Origin: Glossina fuscipes
Taxonomy: Eukaryota > Arthropoda > Insecta > Diptera > Glossinidae
Assembly: GCF_014805625.2 (NCBI RefSeq)
Contig: NW_023998422.1
Span: forward strand, 4,835,874-4,899,873
Length of the DNA: 64,000 nt
Direction: 5' to 3'
The notes below the pieces were generated by a model, which saw only the letters and a program-made list of their open reading frames with translations, did no database searches and had not been told where the DNA came from. Position numbers and translations under genes: made by a program. Below are positions 26,301 through 37,319 of this stretch, piece by piece. Every line of letters starts with the position of its first letter. Positions within the stretch are counted from its first letter, which is position 1.

Positions 26301-26565
26301 CTAACCATGATGTTCCATCTTCAAGCCAGTCAATATTTGTCCGTTGTATGCTACTTGTCCAAGATTTTTAATAATTAACGTATATTTCGATGACGATAGA
26401 CTTATCTATATGTGTGTATGTACACACATGCAAGTTAAATTAAACAACAATTTCATCACGATGGAGTTAAGAAATTTTAATGCAACCATTAGCGATAGAG
26501 TGGAAGGAAAAACAAAATCGAGTTCTTCTCTTTTCTTTTTCTTCTTTTTTTTTCTCTCGATTTTT

Positions 26566-26588
26566 TTTACTTTACTTTACTTTACTTT
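26566..26588 (+). repeat. (TTTAC)4 short tandem repeat
   Basis: Four TTTAC units following a pyrimidine-rich tract. Confidence 0.85.
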
Positions 26589-28505
26589 GTTTCAATAATT
26601 TTTAACTATGTAGTAACTGTTAAATATTAAAGCGAAGTAATGTGGAGCAGTGACAACGTATGGAGAATGCGATAAAGGGATCAAGAAAGCAGGCGCAAAT
26701 ATTAAAATAACTTACATATCCTGAGAATGAACTGTTGTCGTCAGTTGTAGCAATTACGACAGATTGAACGTTAATTGGATGTTAAAAGAGAGAGTGAAAC
26801 GATATAAGAAATATTTAAAACTTGTGTAAAAGGTAACTGATTGAATTGATTATATATAAATATATATATTTGGGAAAACATACTCAACTTTAACGTAATG
26901 CTATTAATTTCATTGCATGGTTAAGATCTTTTCAATATCGGGTATTTTGTTTTTTTTGCTTTGATTTTTTTCTCTTCAAAATTTTTATCTTTTCATGATG
27001 TAGTTATTTGCTATACTGAAATTTAAATACGATAACGTGATTAAAAGTGCACCCTGAGAAAGACAGATAAAAAGGAGAAATCGTTTAAATGAAACGAACA
27101 CGTTGCATAAATATTTATTTTTGGTTTCTCTTTGTCTGTCTTTTCACACTTTTTGCGTAAAATCGAATATGTGTTTAAGTAATGCAAACAATTCCGGACA
27201 CCTGTGAGTACCGCGAATGAGTAAATAGTACGCTTAATGAAATGACAAGGTGAGCGAGAGTTTAGTATCAATTATAATACGTTTCGCATCAAAGGAGATA
27301 AGAGTATATAAAGTTTTCCATTTCATTTGACACAGGGCTTACAAGAGTGCTTTAAAAGGAAAGAAAAAGGAAAGGAAGGAAGGTCATCGAATCTTTTTGA
27401 AATTTTCAACCTACTTATGCGTCTTCATATCCTTGGAGGTCTATTTTCTTGTCGCAGAATCGAGTAGTTTCTCGATTACGATCATTTATCCTCGTAAGAG
27501 AGACGGAGAGAGAGAGAGAGAGGAAGAAATGGCAGAGACGAAAGTAAAGATGAGAGAGACATCCAATAAAGGGAGCAACTCTCTAGCAGCTCCGTCGGGC
27601 TTCTTCTAAAATAAGAGCAACCTCTTCAATTCTTTTATACGATTGAGAAGAAATTTCGAGTGTCACAACGTAAAGGTAGTGTGTTCTCGAGAATAAGAAC
27701 AAGTAGGAGACCATGTATGCTCTAAACACTTCTTGATATTAAATCAGCAAATACCCGATCGATGTTTATACCTAGCAGCGAAGAGTTGATGCACATTCTT
27801 CTCTGTCAAACATAACGTATTTATTCTGGACCATATTCTGAACGTAACTATCCGTCTAGCCATCTGTGCATCTACGTAATGTCTGAAGTGATCATTTATA
27901 CTTTATAAACCAATGCTCCTTGATGCCGGTATCTCTACGAGATAGAATTTTTAATCTCAACGTTTCACATAATTCGTTAATTAATTTAATACGTTGGCTG
28001 TGATGTTTTCTGTTACAGCTCCGCATTGCTTCAGTTGTAAACTCCTTGCTTTTTTCTTTTCCTCTTATTTATTTGCTTTTGATATACTTCTGCTTTGTTT
28101 TGATTTATCTTAACTTTTATCAAATTTGATGAAATAAAAAATCTCTCTTTATTCTCTCAAACTTCCATTGCCTTTATTACTTTTATTATGCTCGAATATT
28201 ATTGCTTATGGCTAATGTGACCTCGTTGGAGAAATTGATAATGCAGAGGAACTCGAGAATGGAAGAAAGCTTCGACATAACCTGTATTTCTTGAATGACT
28301 TTGATTCGGTTTTTTCACTTTTTTTTGCCTTACCCTTTGCATTGTATTCGCCCGATTAGTCAGTTGTACCGGATTATATGTGAATACCCAGATCATCATA
28401 ATCATGCGTTTAATGACGTTCGTGTAGTCAAAAATCATTGTTTTGCGGACATAGGAATAATTGAAAATCCTACGGTAACATCAACTCACAAAAAATAATA
28501 TTAAA

Positions 28506-28527
28506 AATAATAATAATAATAATAATA
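28506..28527 (+). repeat. (AAT)n microsatellite
   Basis: AAT triplets without a recognisable SINE body beside them. Another trinucleotide run (TTA)n is at 42463-42483, and (GCT)5 is at 19818-19833. Confidence 0.85.
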
Positions 28528-29458
28528 GTTTCATGATGTCGTAGTACCTGAGAAACTTTAATGAGAGTCTCATTTCAATGTTTCGCTCAAAGTATTATTT
28601 ATTGTATACAAATCTAACGATGCACTGCTTTTACGCCAAATGTGGTGCCAGTGATTTAGTGAAAGCATTTCACCTGAAGTCACTGCTGTTCTTCGATTCA
28701 TTCGATTGGATAATTTTGACCTGAACGATTAGGTTGGCTTGCAATGAGAATGCTAGAAGGTTAGCTAGAAAAGTGTTTTGCAGAACTTCCGGGCAAAAAG
28801 TTTTAGTCGTGCAAGCGATGAAAATTCTCTCGATTATGAGGCTTTGTAAGAACTACGTTTTAAATAGACTTCAATTTTATGAAAAATCGGAACGAAAAAT
28901 AGAAATTTGTTTGTCGCTGAAATTTCAATTTTTTCACAATTTTATTAGACTGTTTTCTCAAGACGAAATCACGATTATATACTTGATTTCAGTTGATATT
29001 ACGGAAATGTTTCGCTTTTAAATGCTCTTAAGTGTTTACTGCGACTTTCCTCGAAAAATAAAAGTGCATTTGATTGCATATAAGGTACACGCTACAAATT
29101 ATATCAATATTTACTTAAGTGCAAACGAAGGAAACTGTAGATTTTCGAAAAATTCCCAAAAACCGATCAGTGTGATCCGGCTCAGCTCAGTATGTTTATA
29201 TGTTAAAAAACTATTTGTCAGAAATTTTCCATCATCATCTGTTAAAGTCGACATTATCATCAAGTGTTTTACACGATCGACGTTACATACATACATACTA
29301 ATTAAGTTTTAAAGAAGGCAAGGAGTTAAAATAGATAGACAAATAGGTAAATAATTCAGCTCATGGCGAGCTGAGAAAGAAAACTTGTTTGCAGAAACCT
29401 TTCCTACGAGTATATGTTAGCACAATTCAAGGACCATTTGTTTTAAAATATTTGAATT

Positions 29459-29464
29459 TTTATT
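29459..29464 (-). terminator. Poly(A) signal AATAAA of the secreted-protein gene
   Basis: The plus strand reads TTTATT, so the minus strand carries AATAAA 21 bases past the stop codon. It is the only canonical signal close to the stop. Confidence 0.55.
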
Positions 29465-29485
29465 TATGTGCAAAGAAAAGAGATA

Positions 29486-31106
29486 TTAGTTTCTACGCTT
29501 AACTTTTACAATGTCGCCGGGCGTTTCCAAGCAAATAACGTTCGGTTTCAATTGGTTGTTTTCGTCATATGCTCGTAAAGTTGTAACTCCTTTGTAGCGT
29601 CCTTCCATATTAACCAGTGCGTCAATTTCGACTAACACGGAAAATGGTTCATGACGATATCTTACCTAAGATTATAGTAAACATTATTATTTAAATATCA
29701 AGAAAAGCATAAGGTACGTACACCCTTTGCCATACATCGAAGATCCTCAGGAAAGACGTGGCGCGTCCAAAGTGAATACACCTGAGAGAAAGTATTAAGC
29801 ATTTCTTTACATAAATCGTGCACCATTGCCGAGAAAACGGTTGGTTGCCACGTGCCGCGGACAAACTTTTTTAATTCCACATATGACTGTAAGATATTTC
29901 ATACCAACCTTTTAGTCCCATGTAAAATCACATTATTATGTAAAACGGCGAAACATGCACTCATTCAGTGACAGTTACATTTGCAAATAGGATATATATT
30001 TTTTTAGTACGTCCAATCATTCACATGATATTTCGATATCCGTGCTGGACGGTAACGGGCAAGAAGAGGTAGGCAACGAAAACAAGATTGGGCGTACGCG
30101 TAGATATGTTCGACATAACTTTGTAGACAGAGCACTGCCTATAGCTGCAAGCAAAGTAAACTCTACTGCACTGCACTGCAGAAACCATTCGCCAAACTTA
30201 TTCGCTTATTTCGAAAGAACGGTAAAAAGTGCTTTTTCTTTTTAACAAAAAACTATCTATTACTAGCTACATATTTTTCCATTTCTCGATGATCGTTGTT
30301 TGGCGAGGAGCGCTGTAGGGTTTGTTCATCGTCATGCTGAAAAGTCATGATATCGTGAACTTCGGCATATTGGGCCCGTTGTCCGGCGCCGTTAGGTTGA
30401 CTGTTATTATCAGCTTTCCCTAGCGAGGATTGCCTTTGATTGAAGCAAGTCGTATTACGTTACATTCAGATGATCTTGGCAAATGGTTGTGCCATGGATA
30501 TTCAACTTTAACATCCACGTTAACATCCTAATTTGAATGCAGGTTCAGGTTCATCGTAATCCATCCATCATTCATTCCCCGCCACGGTTAAACAGAACTA
30601 TCTTTCATTTTCCTACCACTTTTTACAGAACGTGACCTAAGCGCCTATCTCTTTACACCTTTTAAAAAGTAATAATCCCTCTATTTTATTGGAATTTATT
30701 AACAAGTCTTATTATTTTTATCCGGTCTGATATTCTCTAATGCAAAATGTGTTGAAATTGTGTCTTTGGCATGCAATTGAAATAAGGTATGTGTGTAATG
30801 AATATGTGAGGAGAGGTTGCGGCTGTAAGAGGCAGTTTGAAAAGGCTTAATATTTACCGTAACGCGATCCGTTTCTTTTACATCCCAAAGGATAGTAACA
30901 GTTCCATTGAAATGTATTCCTTCGTCGTCAGCAATAACATTTGTTTCACTCACATCTACAAAGTCACTATAACCGCCCATTTCCGGATTATAGTCACAGT
31001 CCTGATATACTTCACCATATTCGGGAACGAAACGATAAAGAGCGGAATTCGCTTTCGCAATTAAAAAACTTCCAATAATAATTTTTAAACTGTACAATAA
31101 AACCAT
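29486..31106 (-). CDS. Three-exon gene for a small secreted protein (197 aa), fly-specific family
   Basis: Spliced gene read from the minus strand: exon 1 31106-30858 (83 codons), intron 971 bp, exon 2 29886-29722 (55 codons), intron 56 bp, exon 3 29665-29486 (59 codons plus stop). Both introns are GT-AG and phase 0 (donors GTAAAT and GTACGT, acceptors TTACAG and TCTTAG). The start ATG has A at -3 and opens a hydrophobic signal peptide (residues 1 to about 22, ending ANSA before LYRF). The mature chain has four cysteines (37, 109, 134, 183), an N-glycosylation site at N67 and the stretch RGTWQPTVFS followed by DLCKEM. From memory this pattern resembles small secreted dipteran proteins of the DUF1091/MD-2-related lipid-binding type. 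That assignment is tentative, and no function is inferred beyond secretion. An AATAAA lies just after the stop. A decayed coding remnant sits in intron 1. Confidence 0.75.
30253..30564 (-). pseudogene. Frameshifted C-terminal coding remnant of an unrecognised protein
   Basis: Three abutting coding-like segments lie in successive minus-strand frames. The first is 30564-30520 (DYDEPEPAFKLG). The second is 30527-30420 (DVNVDVKVEYPWHNH, ending in TAG). The third is 30459-30253 (KADNNSQPNGAGQ, then FQHDDEQTLQRSSPNNDHRE, ending SNR and a stop). The third segment is much richer in C and G at codon third positions than the surrounding DNA, which suggests past or present protein selection. The segments join only through two frame changes, so this looks like a decayed gene copy, or a live exon damaged by assembly indels. 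It lies within intron 1 of the secreted-protein gene, on the same strand, and no phase-0 acceptor would join it to that gene's exon 1. I do not recognise the protein. Its tail is hydrophilic and acidic, as in a cytoplasmic C-terminus. Confidence 0.5.
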
Positions 31107-31376
31107 TGTATCCACACCGAGTAAAACTAATTTACTGTTACATCTCAATGAAACCCTGTTTTCTACTGCCTTTAAAATTGCGAAATGCGCTCAACAATGA
31201 TTTATCGTTACAACAACATCTGATCATGCATGTAGTGAAACGTAAAGCGTTAATGATTGTTGAGCAAGATAGAGCGACAAAAAAATTCAGCGTGCAGCGT
31301 ATCTCGTCGATGCTAGATAAGATCGGATAACTTATAATAATAATATTCATAAGGATCCTCCACGTTAACCGCGGAA

Positions 31377-31757
31377 CTAGATAGTTAAAAAGTCAACCTG
31401 GCTTAATATAGACGGCGTGGGTAAGGCGATATTGTTTTTTTTCCCTAAAATATGGAAGACGATTTCCTTATAGCATATAAACACTTTATCATGAACGGTC
31501 GAATTCAATAAACGATCTCTTCGGCAGTTTGCATCAATTGATGCTTTTAACTTGACGTCTTCTCTATTAACTGGCCCTTTAGAAAGTGGTGCAGCTTCAA
31601 CTGTTCCTCCATTTACAAGCAATAACATCTTGCTTGCATGAACAGAATTTTTCCTTTCTCGATTGGGAAAACCAAAGCCATAAGGGGAATAGAATAAGAT
31701 GTTCGAAAGTGAGTTACTCGATTCCGAATATAAATTTTGCTGACTGGCAGCGCCCAC
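31377..31757 (-). CDS. Unsupported ORF upstream of the secreted-protein gene
   Basis: A 126-codon open frame on the minus strand, 271 bp upstream of the secreted-protein gene's start. It could begin after the acceptor-like TAAGTGTCAG at about 31757, and its first clean ATG is within it (MLLLVNGGTVEAAPLS). It ends with VDFLTI and a stop. A second minus-strand frame overlaps it (31888-31613). Codon use is AT-rich and no domain is recognised. It might be part of a neighbouring gene or chance. Confidence 0.2.
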   Translation of the reverse strand: MGAASQQNLYSESSNSLSNILFYSPYGFGFPNRERKNSVHASKMLLLVNGGTVEAAPLSKGPVNREDVKLKASIDANCRRDRLLNSTVHDKVFICYKEIVFHILGKKNNIALPTPSILSQVDFLTI

Positions 31758-31769
31758 CTGACACTTATC

Positions 31770-33270
31770 GAAAGTAGGATTTGTTGTGAGTTGTGATCTT
31801 TTGTTTTTCCGTTTTCAACGAGCTCTCGCTCTTGCCTATTGTTCGCGTTGGAAGTAAGAAGTGCGGTAAAGAACGGGCCGATGTACATAGCAAACTACAC
31901 AAGTGTAACCTGTCGTCGACGATGATAAAAATAAAACAATGGTGGGCCACATTCAAAGGGTTTAAGACCGTATACGAAAAGACATGCGTTTATCGTTAGA
32001 AACCGCATGGAAACAGCTGCAGGATAGTTAGAGTGCGTTTAAAATAATCCGTATGAAGACAAGAAAGATACCTTTAAATTTTCCAAATCAACCCATTATA
32101 CTTATAATGTTTTACGAGAGGGACATGTGCTTAGAGAGATAATACAAAATTGTCAATGAATGCGTAGAACACACCGATGAGTTGGGCCCCGGTAAGAACA
32201 TAAAAGGTAAATTTGAGTAGATTTAAATGAACTCCTATCGACCGGATTTTCCAATCGTTACACAAGAGTACGACAAACATAAAATATACCGAAGACGTTA
32301 GTTTCGAATTTCAGTATTGGATAGAGCATCATACCAAAATTATTCCGCAGAGTCAAACAGATGTTTTGCTAAACAAGCGTTGTCAGCTGTCGCAATTTAT
32401 TGTAAAAATGCGGCTCAAAAGTGAACTTGCGTTGGGAAAAAAACGGAATGATCTTCAGAACAACTCATTAGTTATTGGGAGATATTCGAAACGCAATCAG
32501 ATAAACAATGACATACTGTCCAGGTTGCATGACGAAAGGTAAATGTGAGATCCATAGATAACACAAGTGGATATTGTTAGCGATATCTCTCTATATGTTA
32601 TGTTTATATATTATGTGTATATCTCATCTACAAAGAGAGAGAAAGAGAGCTCAGTTATTCAGAGTAGTGTTACTTTTAAATTAAATTCACTTAGAGCTTA
32701 GGACAGTTTGTCCATTAAACCTGCCCGATGTTCGCCTAAGAAATAAGGGTTACGAAGTTGAAGAAAAGCAAAAGTTTTTATAAATTTCCGGAGGAAGATA
32801 ATGTGCCGAACAAAACGATTGATTCGTTTTGGTTCCACACTTAAGTTTTAAGCATTCTATTCGAGATTTTACATAATTGTTCCAAACTTTTCAAATGTGT
32901 GCTAATAGCCGGAGCTTTGTTAAATATTTATCCAATTTGGTTTCCAATTTTCGTTGCCTATCATATCTTTTCCAAGAGTTCACTTTCCGCCTATAGGTTG
33001 CTGAGGAGCATTTAAAGATTCGGACACCTATCTGAATTCTTTTCGCCATAGGAGCGCATCGTCTACTACGATAATGCGAGCATATCGTATGAGACGCTTC
33101 AATGTAGTAAATATGATAAAGAAAAAAAACCGTTTTAATCTAACTCTAATGCACTTTTTTTGATTCGCAATGCTTTCACTTAATATTAAACTTGGAAAAT
33201 TAAGCAAAGAGGTAAAATTAACTCTGTGGTTATCACTTAGTAATTGTCTTATTCACACTCTAGGAGTAAA
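31770..33270. other. Noncoding, unrecognised
   Basis: No frame of interest and no known element. A short GA-rich run lies at 32.63 kb. Confidence 0.4.
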
Positions 33271-33277
33271 AATTAAT

Positions 33278-33361
33278 TTACAATACTTTGGCGTTTTCCA
33301 AAACCCAATCAGCTAGAGCGCCCACATCAGTGTAGACGCCGGGAAAGCCCCTTTGAGCACT
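33278..33361 (-). pseudogene. C-terminal fragment of a trypsin-like (S1) serine protease
   Basis: The minus strand reads SAQRGFPGVYTDV, then GALADWVLENAKVL and TAA. PGVYTDV followed eight residues later by W-V is the conserved end of S1-family secreted proteases, where the substrate-pocket strand leads into the C-terminal helix. Upstream on the minus strand the frame runs into A-rich low-complexity DNA with no convincing acceptor. No GDSGGP motif, catalytic Asp or His was found in the next kilobase. It is therefore probably a truncated copy. A last exon separated by a long intron is the alternative. Confidence 0.55.
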
Positions 33362-33989
33362 TTTTTTTCTTCAATTTTTTTTAATGACAGATTTTAGTTT
33401 TTGTTAGTGATAAACTGATCGATTAAGCGTTCATCAAAATTTACAATATATTATTATTATAATATTTTTGACTACTCATCACCATCGCAAACATTAAATC
33501 TTTAGATGGACGAGAATTTTGCAGACCATGACTTCAAGCAAACGAATTCAATGTTCAATTCTATGTTAACTTTAAATCACAAACGAACCACACGGATGAT
33601 GATGATTAGTAAATAATATAGATTATCGTATTGAGCATAAAAAAATAATTCACGTTGTACCCGGTCCGTGTATTTGGTGCTTAAAATCATCGGTCATCCG
33701 TACAATAATGTTAAGCACACTTAGCGGTGCACAAAAACAGCTTTCCCTATACTGATCAGGGAAAATAAAAGCTAAGTTCCTTGAATGAGATAGAGACGTC
33801 GCCACTTTTTAAACGAAATGTGTCGAAATTTCATGAAATTCCGACCACTGGTTTACAAGGTGCAGTTGTTTTGGTGGCGCTAGCTTCGTAACTTTAAAAA
33901 TGGAAAATTCCATATGTCCTGCGTTGAGCCAGCATTGCTTTCTAATGAGAAAAAGTACCGTTCCGGTAAAGCAATGACTTGTCGAGTCT

Positions 33990-34900
33990 CGTTTGGTTAT
34001 TGCTCCATTAAAACGAAAGGGTGGAGAAGTGGTTCGATACGTTTAAATACGGACGTACGAATGCTGGGCGCCAGAAAGTGACGATTGCTCCAGAAAAAAT
34101 TGAGAAAAATGCACAAAATTGTCTTAGAAGACCGGAAAGTAAAGTTACTTCGGATATCTATAGCCCAATGGCATCAAAGGCAGTGTAATTATTACATTTT
34201 GCTGGAACGCTTTTCCGTAAGAAAGCTCTGTTCAAAGTTTGTACAGTAGTTCCTCGCTTTTGATCTGAGAGAACAACGTACTGGTGACTCAAAGCTCTAT
34301 TAAAATCCATTTAGGGAAACTAAATGGGATTTTTTCATCCGATATGTGGCAGTGGATGAAGTATGTATTCACCACTCCATCATCCCAGAGTTAGAATCAT
34401 CAGTCAGCCGAGTGGATATCACCCCGCGAGAGCTGTCGGAAGCAACCAAAACCGCGAAACTCGGCTTGGAAGGTTAATATGTCATTATTTGGACATACAC
34501 TTACTTTAAAATTCCCCGGCTATCTTGAGAAGGGATAAAGAATCAACAGTAAACAGTACATAGAATTGTTAGTGCGTTTGAGTGAGGAATTTTTGAAAGA
34601 ATACCATGTACCGTATCACAAGTCGGTCACCGCGATGGGGAAACTGCACGGATTGCACTTCGAATGGCTTCTACATATAGCTCTTCGGGCGATTATTGCT
34701 TGTTCGAGAATTTCAAAAAAAAAAATACTCGCAGAAAAAAGAGATGATCGCCACAAGTGAAGCATATCTTAAAGAACTGAACAAATTGTTTCTATAGGAA
34801 AGGTCTAGAGAAGCGTTTGAATGTGCATGTGTTACTCTTGGAAGAGAATATGTGTTAATGAATGAACACGAAATTCTGCCTAAAACTTGTTGTGCCATAC
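33990..34900 (+). mobile_element. Degenerate mariner-like transposase, longest copy in the window
   Basis: Multiple frames together follow a mariner transposase from the helix-turn-helix linker to the C-terminus: EKWFDTFKYGRT, then IEKNAQNCLRRPESKV, WIHHSIIPELESS (WIHHYTPE-type region), YIELLVRLSEEFLKE, AMGKLHGLHFEWLLH, and finally ENFKKKNTRRKKR and LEKRLN. Each step needs frame changes or crosses stop codons. Of the catalytic D,D(34)D triad, the first Asp region is recognisable and the later ones are not intact. No terminal inverted repeats were identified by eye. This is an inactive fossil. Confidence 0.8.
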
Positions 34901-34929
34901 GATACTACGGCTGTATTGAGCAATGTGTT

Positions 34930-36090
34930 AAGTATACGGAATCAGGTTTTAGCGAAATTCTGTAATCGGTTTGCATGTTTCATATATCGTTGGTATAATT
35001 GGTTTATTTTTCTTTTTTATTTGATTTAATTAGTTTACGTCGTTTTCAATTCAATTGTTTTTTTGTTTTTTTATTCTTTTTTATATACACTGCGCGCATA
35101 TTAATCTTCATTCAACTGATATGAATTTTTTTCTCTCTATTGCTAGGGCCCTTTCATGCTCCCAAGCAATGTTGAACGTAATTTGTTGAATGCATGCGAT
35201 TAAGTTCGCGCACTCGAACGGTGTTCATTTTTTTTATAGGGAATGAAACGAAAATTCATAAAAAAAATATATGATAAACATTTTCCTGAGCTTTGGTTTT
35301 TTTTTTTTTCTTTTTTTGTAGGATAGACATAAAAATCGCTTGGAAAGCCGTATGGCATGTCATAAGTAAATTAAATTTAATAATGTTAAGTAAATATTTA
35401 TGATTAGCACCATTTTTACAACAATAACTTTTATTTAAACTTTTCACAATACTAACGATGTCATGAAAACATATTTCATTATTTTTATTACTTCTGTTAC
35501 GATTAGTCATTGCGTGTCATAGCGACTGACTTGAAATGTAAGTTCAAATATATATGTATATATTTAGTAAATCCATGCTTGTGCTCTTTTTCTGCCATAG
35601 CTTAAATAATTCATAACATATGTATCGTAATTAGTAAGTTTGATGGGATATTTGACTTTCAACATAACCAGCCCTCTGCTGCACAGAATCGCTGGTAAAA
35701 CCGACCTTGTCATCTTTTAGTGCGCTCTTGATATTCTGGCACTTGAGCATAAATATGGACATTACAAAGAACATGGCATATGCTCTTGTGCTATGCTCTT
35801 GAGCAGGTCACAAAGCATTTTTACTGCAATAGTAAAGTGTACTGAAAGAGGATGTAAAAGAAAAGTGTATAAAAAGGGGAAGAGAAACTAATTGTAATGC
35901 TTTCATGCGCTTTTGTGGAAGACGAGCGTAAAGGTAGACGCATAAAAGACTTGATTTTCACGTATTACTTATTGATCGAATTCATTAGATTGTAGTGTAA
36001 AAGATATATATATATATATATACATGCGGAAAGGTGGAATGTTGCCTACGTACGTTTGATGTAAAAGTGGAACATCACGGACCGTGAGAA
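34930..36090. other. Noncoding
   Basis: T-rich stretches, a (TA)n at 36.0 kb and a cluster of ATGCTCTTG-like words at 35.74-35.80 kb. Nothing else is seen. Confidence 0.4.
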
Positions 36091-36099
36091 AAACCACTG

Positions 36100-36486
36100 T
36101 TGGTAGATTGCTCTAGAAAAGACCAGCAGCGTGATTCAAGAGCGAAGAGACGCGGTGATGTGAGGTGCGCTATGAAGCCAATTGCGAGACATAATTCGTG
36201 GATTTATCTCCCGCATCTCTGTTTAACATCTAAACATAAGCACCACAAAGCCCGTATTACCTTGATGATAGAAGATATCGAGAGTTTGGACAAACTTTCG
36301 TCACACATGAGGTTCCCGCGGCCACACAAAGCTTTCCTTGTATCAGATATCAGCTACAGTGAAGAATTTCTTGCAAAGAAACATCAAACCATCAAGAGTT
36401 GTTTACACTGGCACCACCAAAAGAAAGGGATTGTTTATCACTTCCTCTATGCGTTGAAAGGCAGCACTGTGTTTTGGCGGAATTAA
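36100..36486 (+). CDS. Unsupported ORF of about 107-128 codons, unknown product
   Basis: This is one of the longest open frames in the window. The first true ATG is at 36172 (MKPIARHNSW). The product is rich in His and basic residues (KHKHHK, HWHHQKKG) and ends VFWRN. No signal peptide, membrane segment or known motif is visible. GC is above the local average, which favours either an old gene fragment or transposon DNA, but no transposon protein was recognised. No intron signals frame it. Confidence 0.2.
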   Translation: MVDCSRKDQQRDSRAKRRGDVRCAMKPIARHNSWIYLPHLCLTSKHKHHKARITLMIEDIESLDKLSSHMRFPRPHKAFLVSDISYSEEFLAKKHQTIKSCLHWHHQKKGIVYHFLYALKGSTVFWRN

Positions 36487-36627
36487 AATCTACCGTAATA
36501 GCTTCTTGTTCTTTGTGATCAATCTCGCAAACTCTGACTCGGCTCTCGAGATACTTACTTACTCGGCTACCTACACCATTTTTACATTGTAAATATGAAT
36601 GAAATATGTTAAATTAAATGCGATAGA

Positions 36628-36715
36628 CTTTTCAGTTAAGCCGATAGCCTTCTAGTGCTAGTGCTTTAAGACTTTTGTCTTAAAATTTTTTTCACGGACT
36701 TTAATTGTAAGAAAG
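36628..36715 (+). mobile_element. SINE family A copy, 3' part only
   Basis: Contains TTTTCAGTTAAGCCGATAGC, TAGTGCTAGTGCTTTAAGAC and TTTTGTCTTAAAATT, matching the body of the copy at 63.4 kb in the same orientation. The tRNA-like head is missing. Confidence 0.55.
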
Positions 36716-36942
36716 AATTTTTATTAAATAATCGGTTGCTTTTGTTAAAGTTCTGCAAGTTTTCAACTGTGATCGGCCTATGATCGGTATGTAAGCGCAT
36801 TAACTCACCTGTAATTGAAAGTAGACGGCGAAACTACCACGTCCTTGCTTTCAAAAAAAATTCGAGCAAATACTAAAAATTCGTAGCTTTAGACTTTAAG
36901 TTTAGATGTCTTCTAGTGTCGTCTAAATTCATTATTTTACAG

Positions 36943-37027
36943 GCGGAATGACGAACTTAAAATACCAATGCAATGCAACATGAATGTATTAAGAAAGCAC
37001 ATAGAACACGTGTTCGGGTTTCCTTAG
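36943..37027 (+). CDS. Candidate short terminal exon, unknown product
   Basis: Acceptor ATTATTTTACAG precedes an open stretch in phase 2 ending at TAG. It reads RNDELKIPMQCNMNVLRKH and then IEHVFGFP. An upstream donor at 36791 (GGTAT before GTAAGC) with an in-frame ATG would give a 31-residue protein, but that ATG has a poor context. The antisense strand also has a strong donor (ACAG then GTGAGT near 36809), so strand is not settled. Unknown product; this could be a chance reading. Confidence 0.22.
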
Positions 37028-37147
37028 ACTAAGTAACAAGTTTGAATGTGATGTGTTACTTAAGTAAAAAACTAAAATAGAGAATACACATACATCAAAC
37101 AGTAAAACGATTGTATTTTCAAGAAAAAATCCTCTTTGTTATTTCAG

Positions 37148-37319
37148 TCTGCTTGTGCTGCTTGCCGGCGTTGCTTTTTTGTTTAAAGATCAACAAATTA
37201 CCATTGCAAATTCTTTTAGTGGCATTTGGAGATTTGTAAATTTGTCGACAAGCCAGAATCAACTCAACGAAGCAGCACTTGACCGTCAAAAGACGATGAA
37301 GGAGTTTAAGAAGAATTGA
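37148..37319 (+). CDS. Terminal coding exon of an unrecognised small membrane protein
   Basis: A pyrimidine-rich acceptor (TTTGTTATTTCAG) is followed by 56 codons and TGA. The exon enters in phase 2 (one base completes the previous codon). It encodes a membrane segment LLVLLAGVAFLF, then KDQQITIANSFSGIW, and a charged tail (LNEAALDRQKTMKEFKKN). Codon third positions are unusually C/G-rich for this AT-rich DNA over the first codons and the tail. Segment order and composition suggest a small single-pass or tail-exposed protein. The upstream exon was not found. None of the ATG-bearing stretches in the 600 bases before it gives a compelling first exon, so a longer intron is likely. No transposon family known to me has this sequence. 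Confidence 0.45.

Larger units (their letters stand above)
26310..29450. other. Noncoding, simple repeats
   Basis: Pyrimidine tract, (TTTAC)n, purine-rich 27.34-27.55 kb and an (AAT)n run. Chance frames at 27.4 and 28.7-29.3 kb only. Confidence 0.4.

Noticed and set aside
33050..33110. YYDNA motif suggesting a transposase catalytic Asp
   Set aside because: No neighbouring transposase blocks could be read in any frame.
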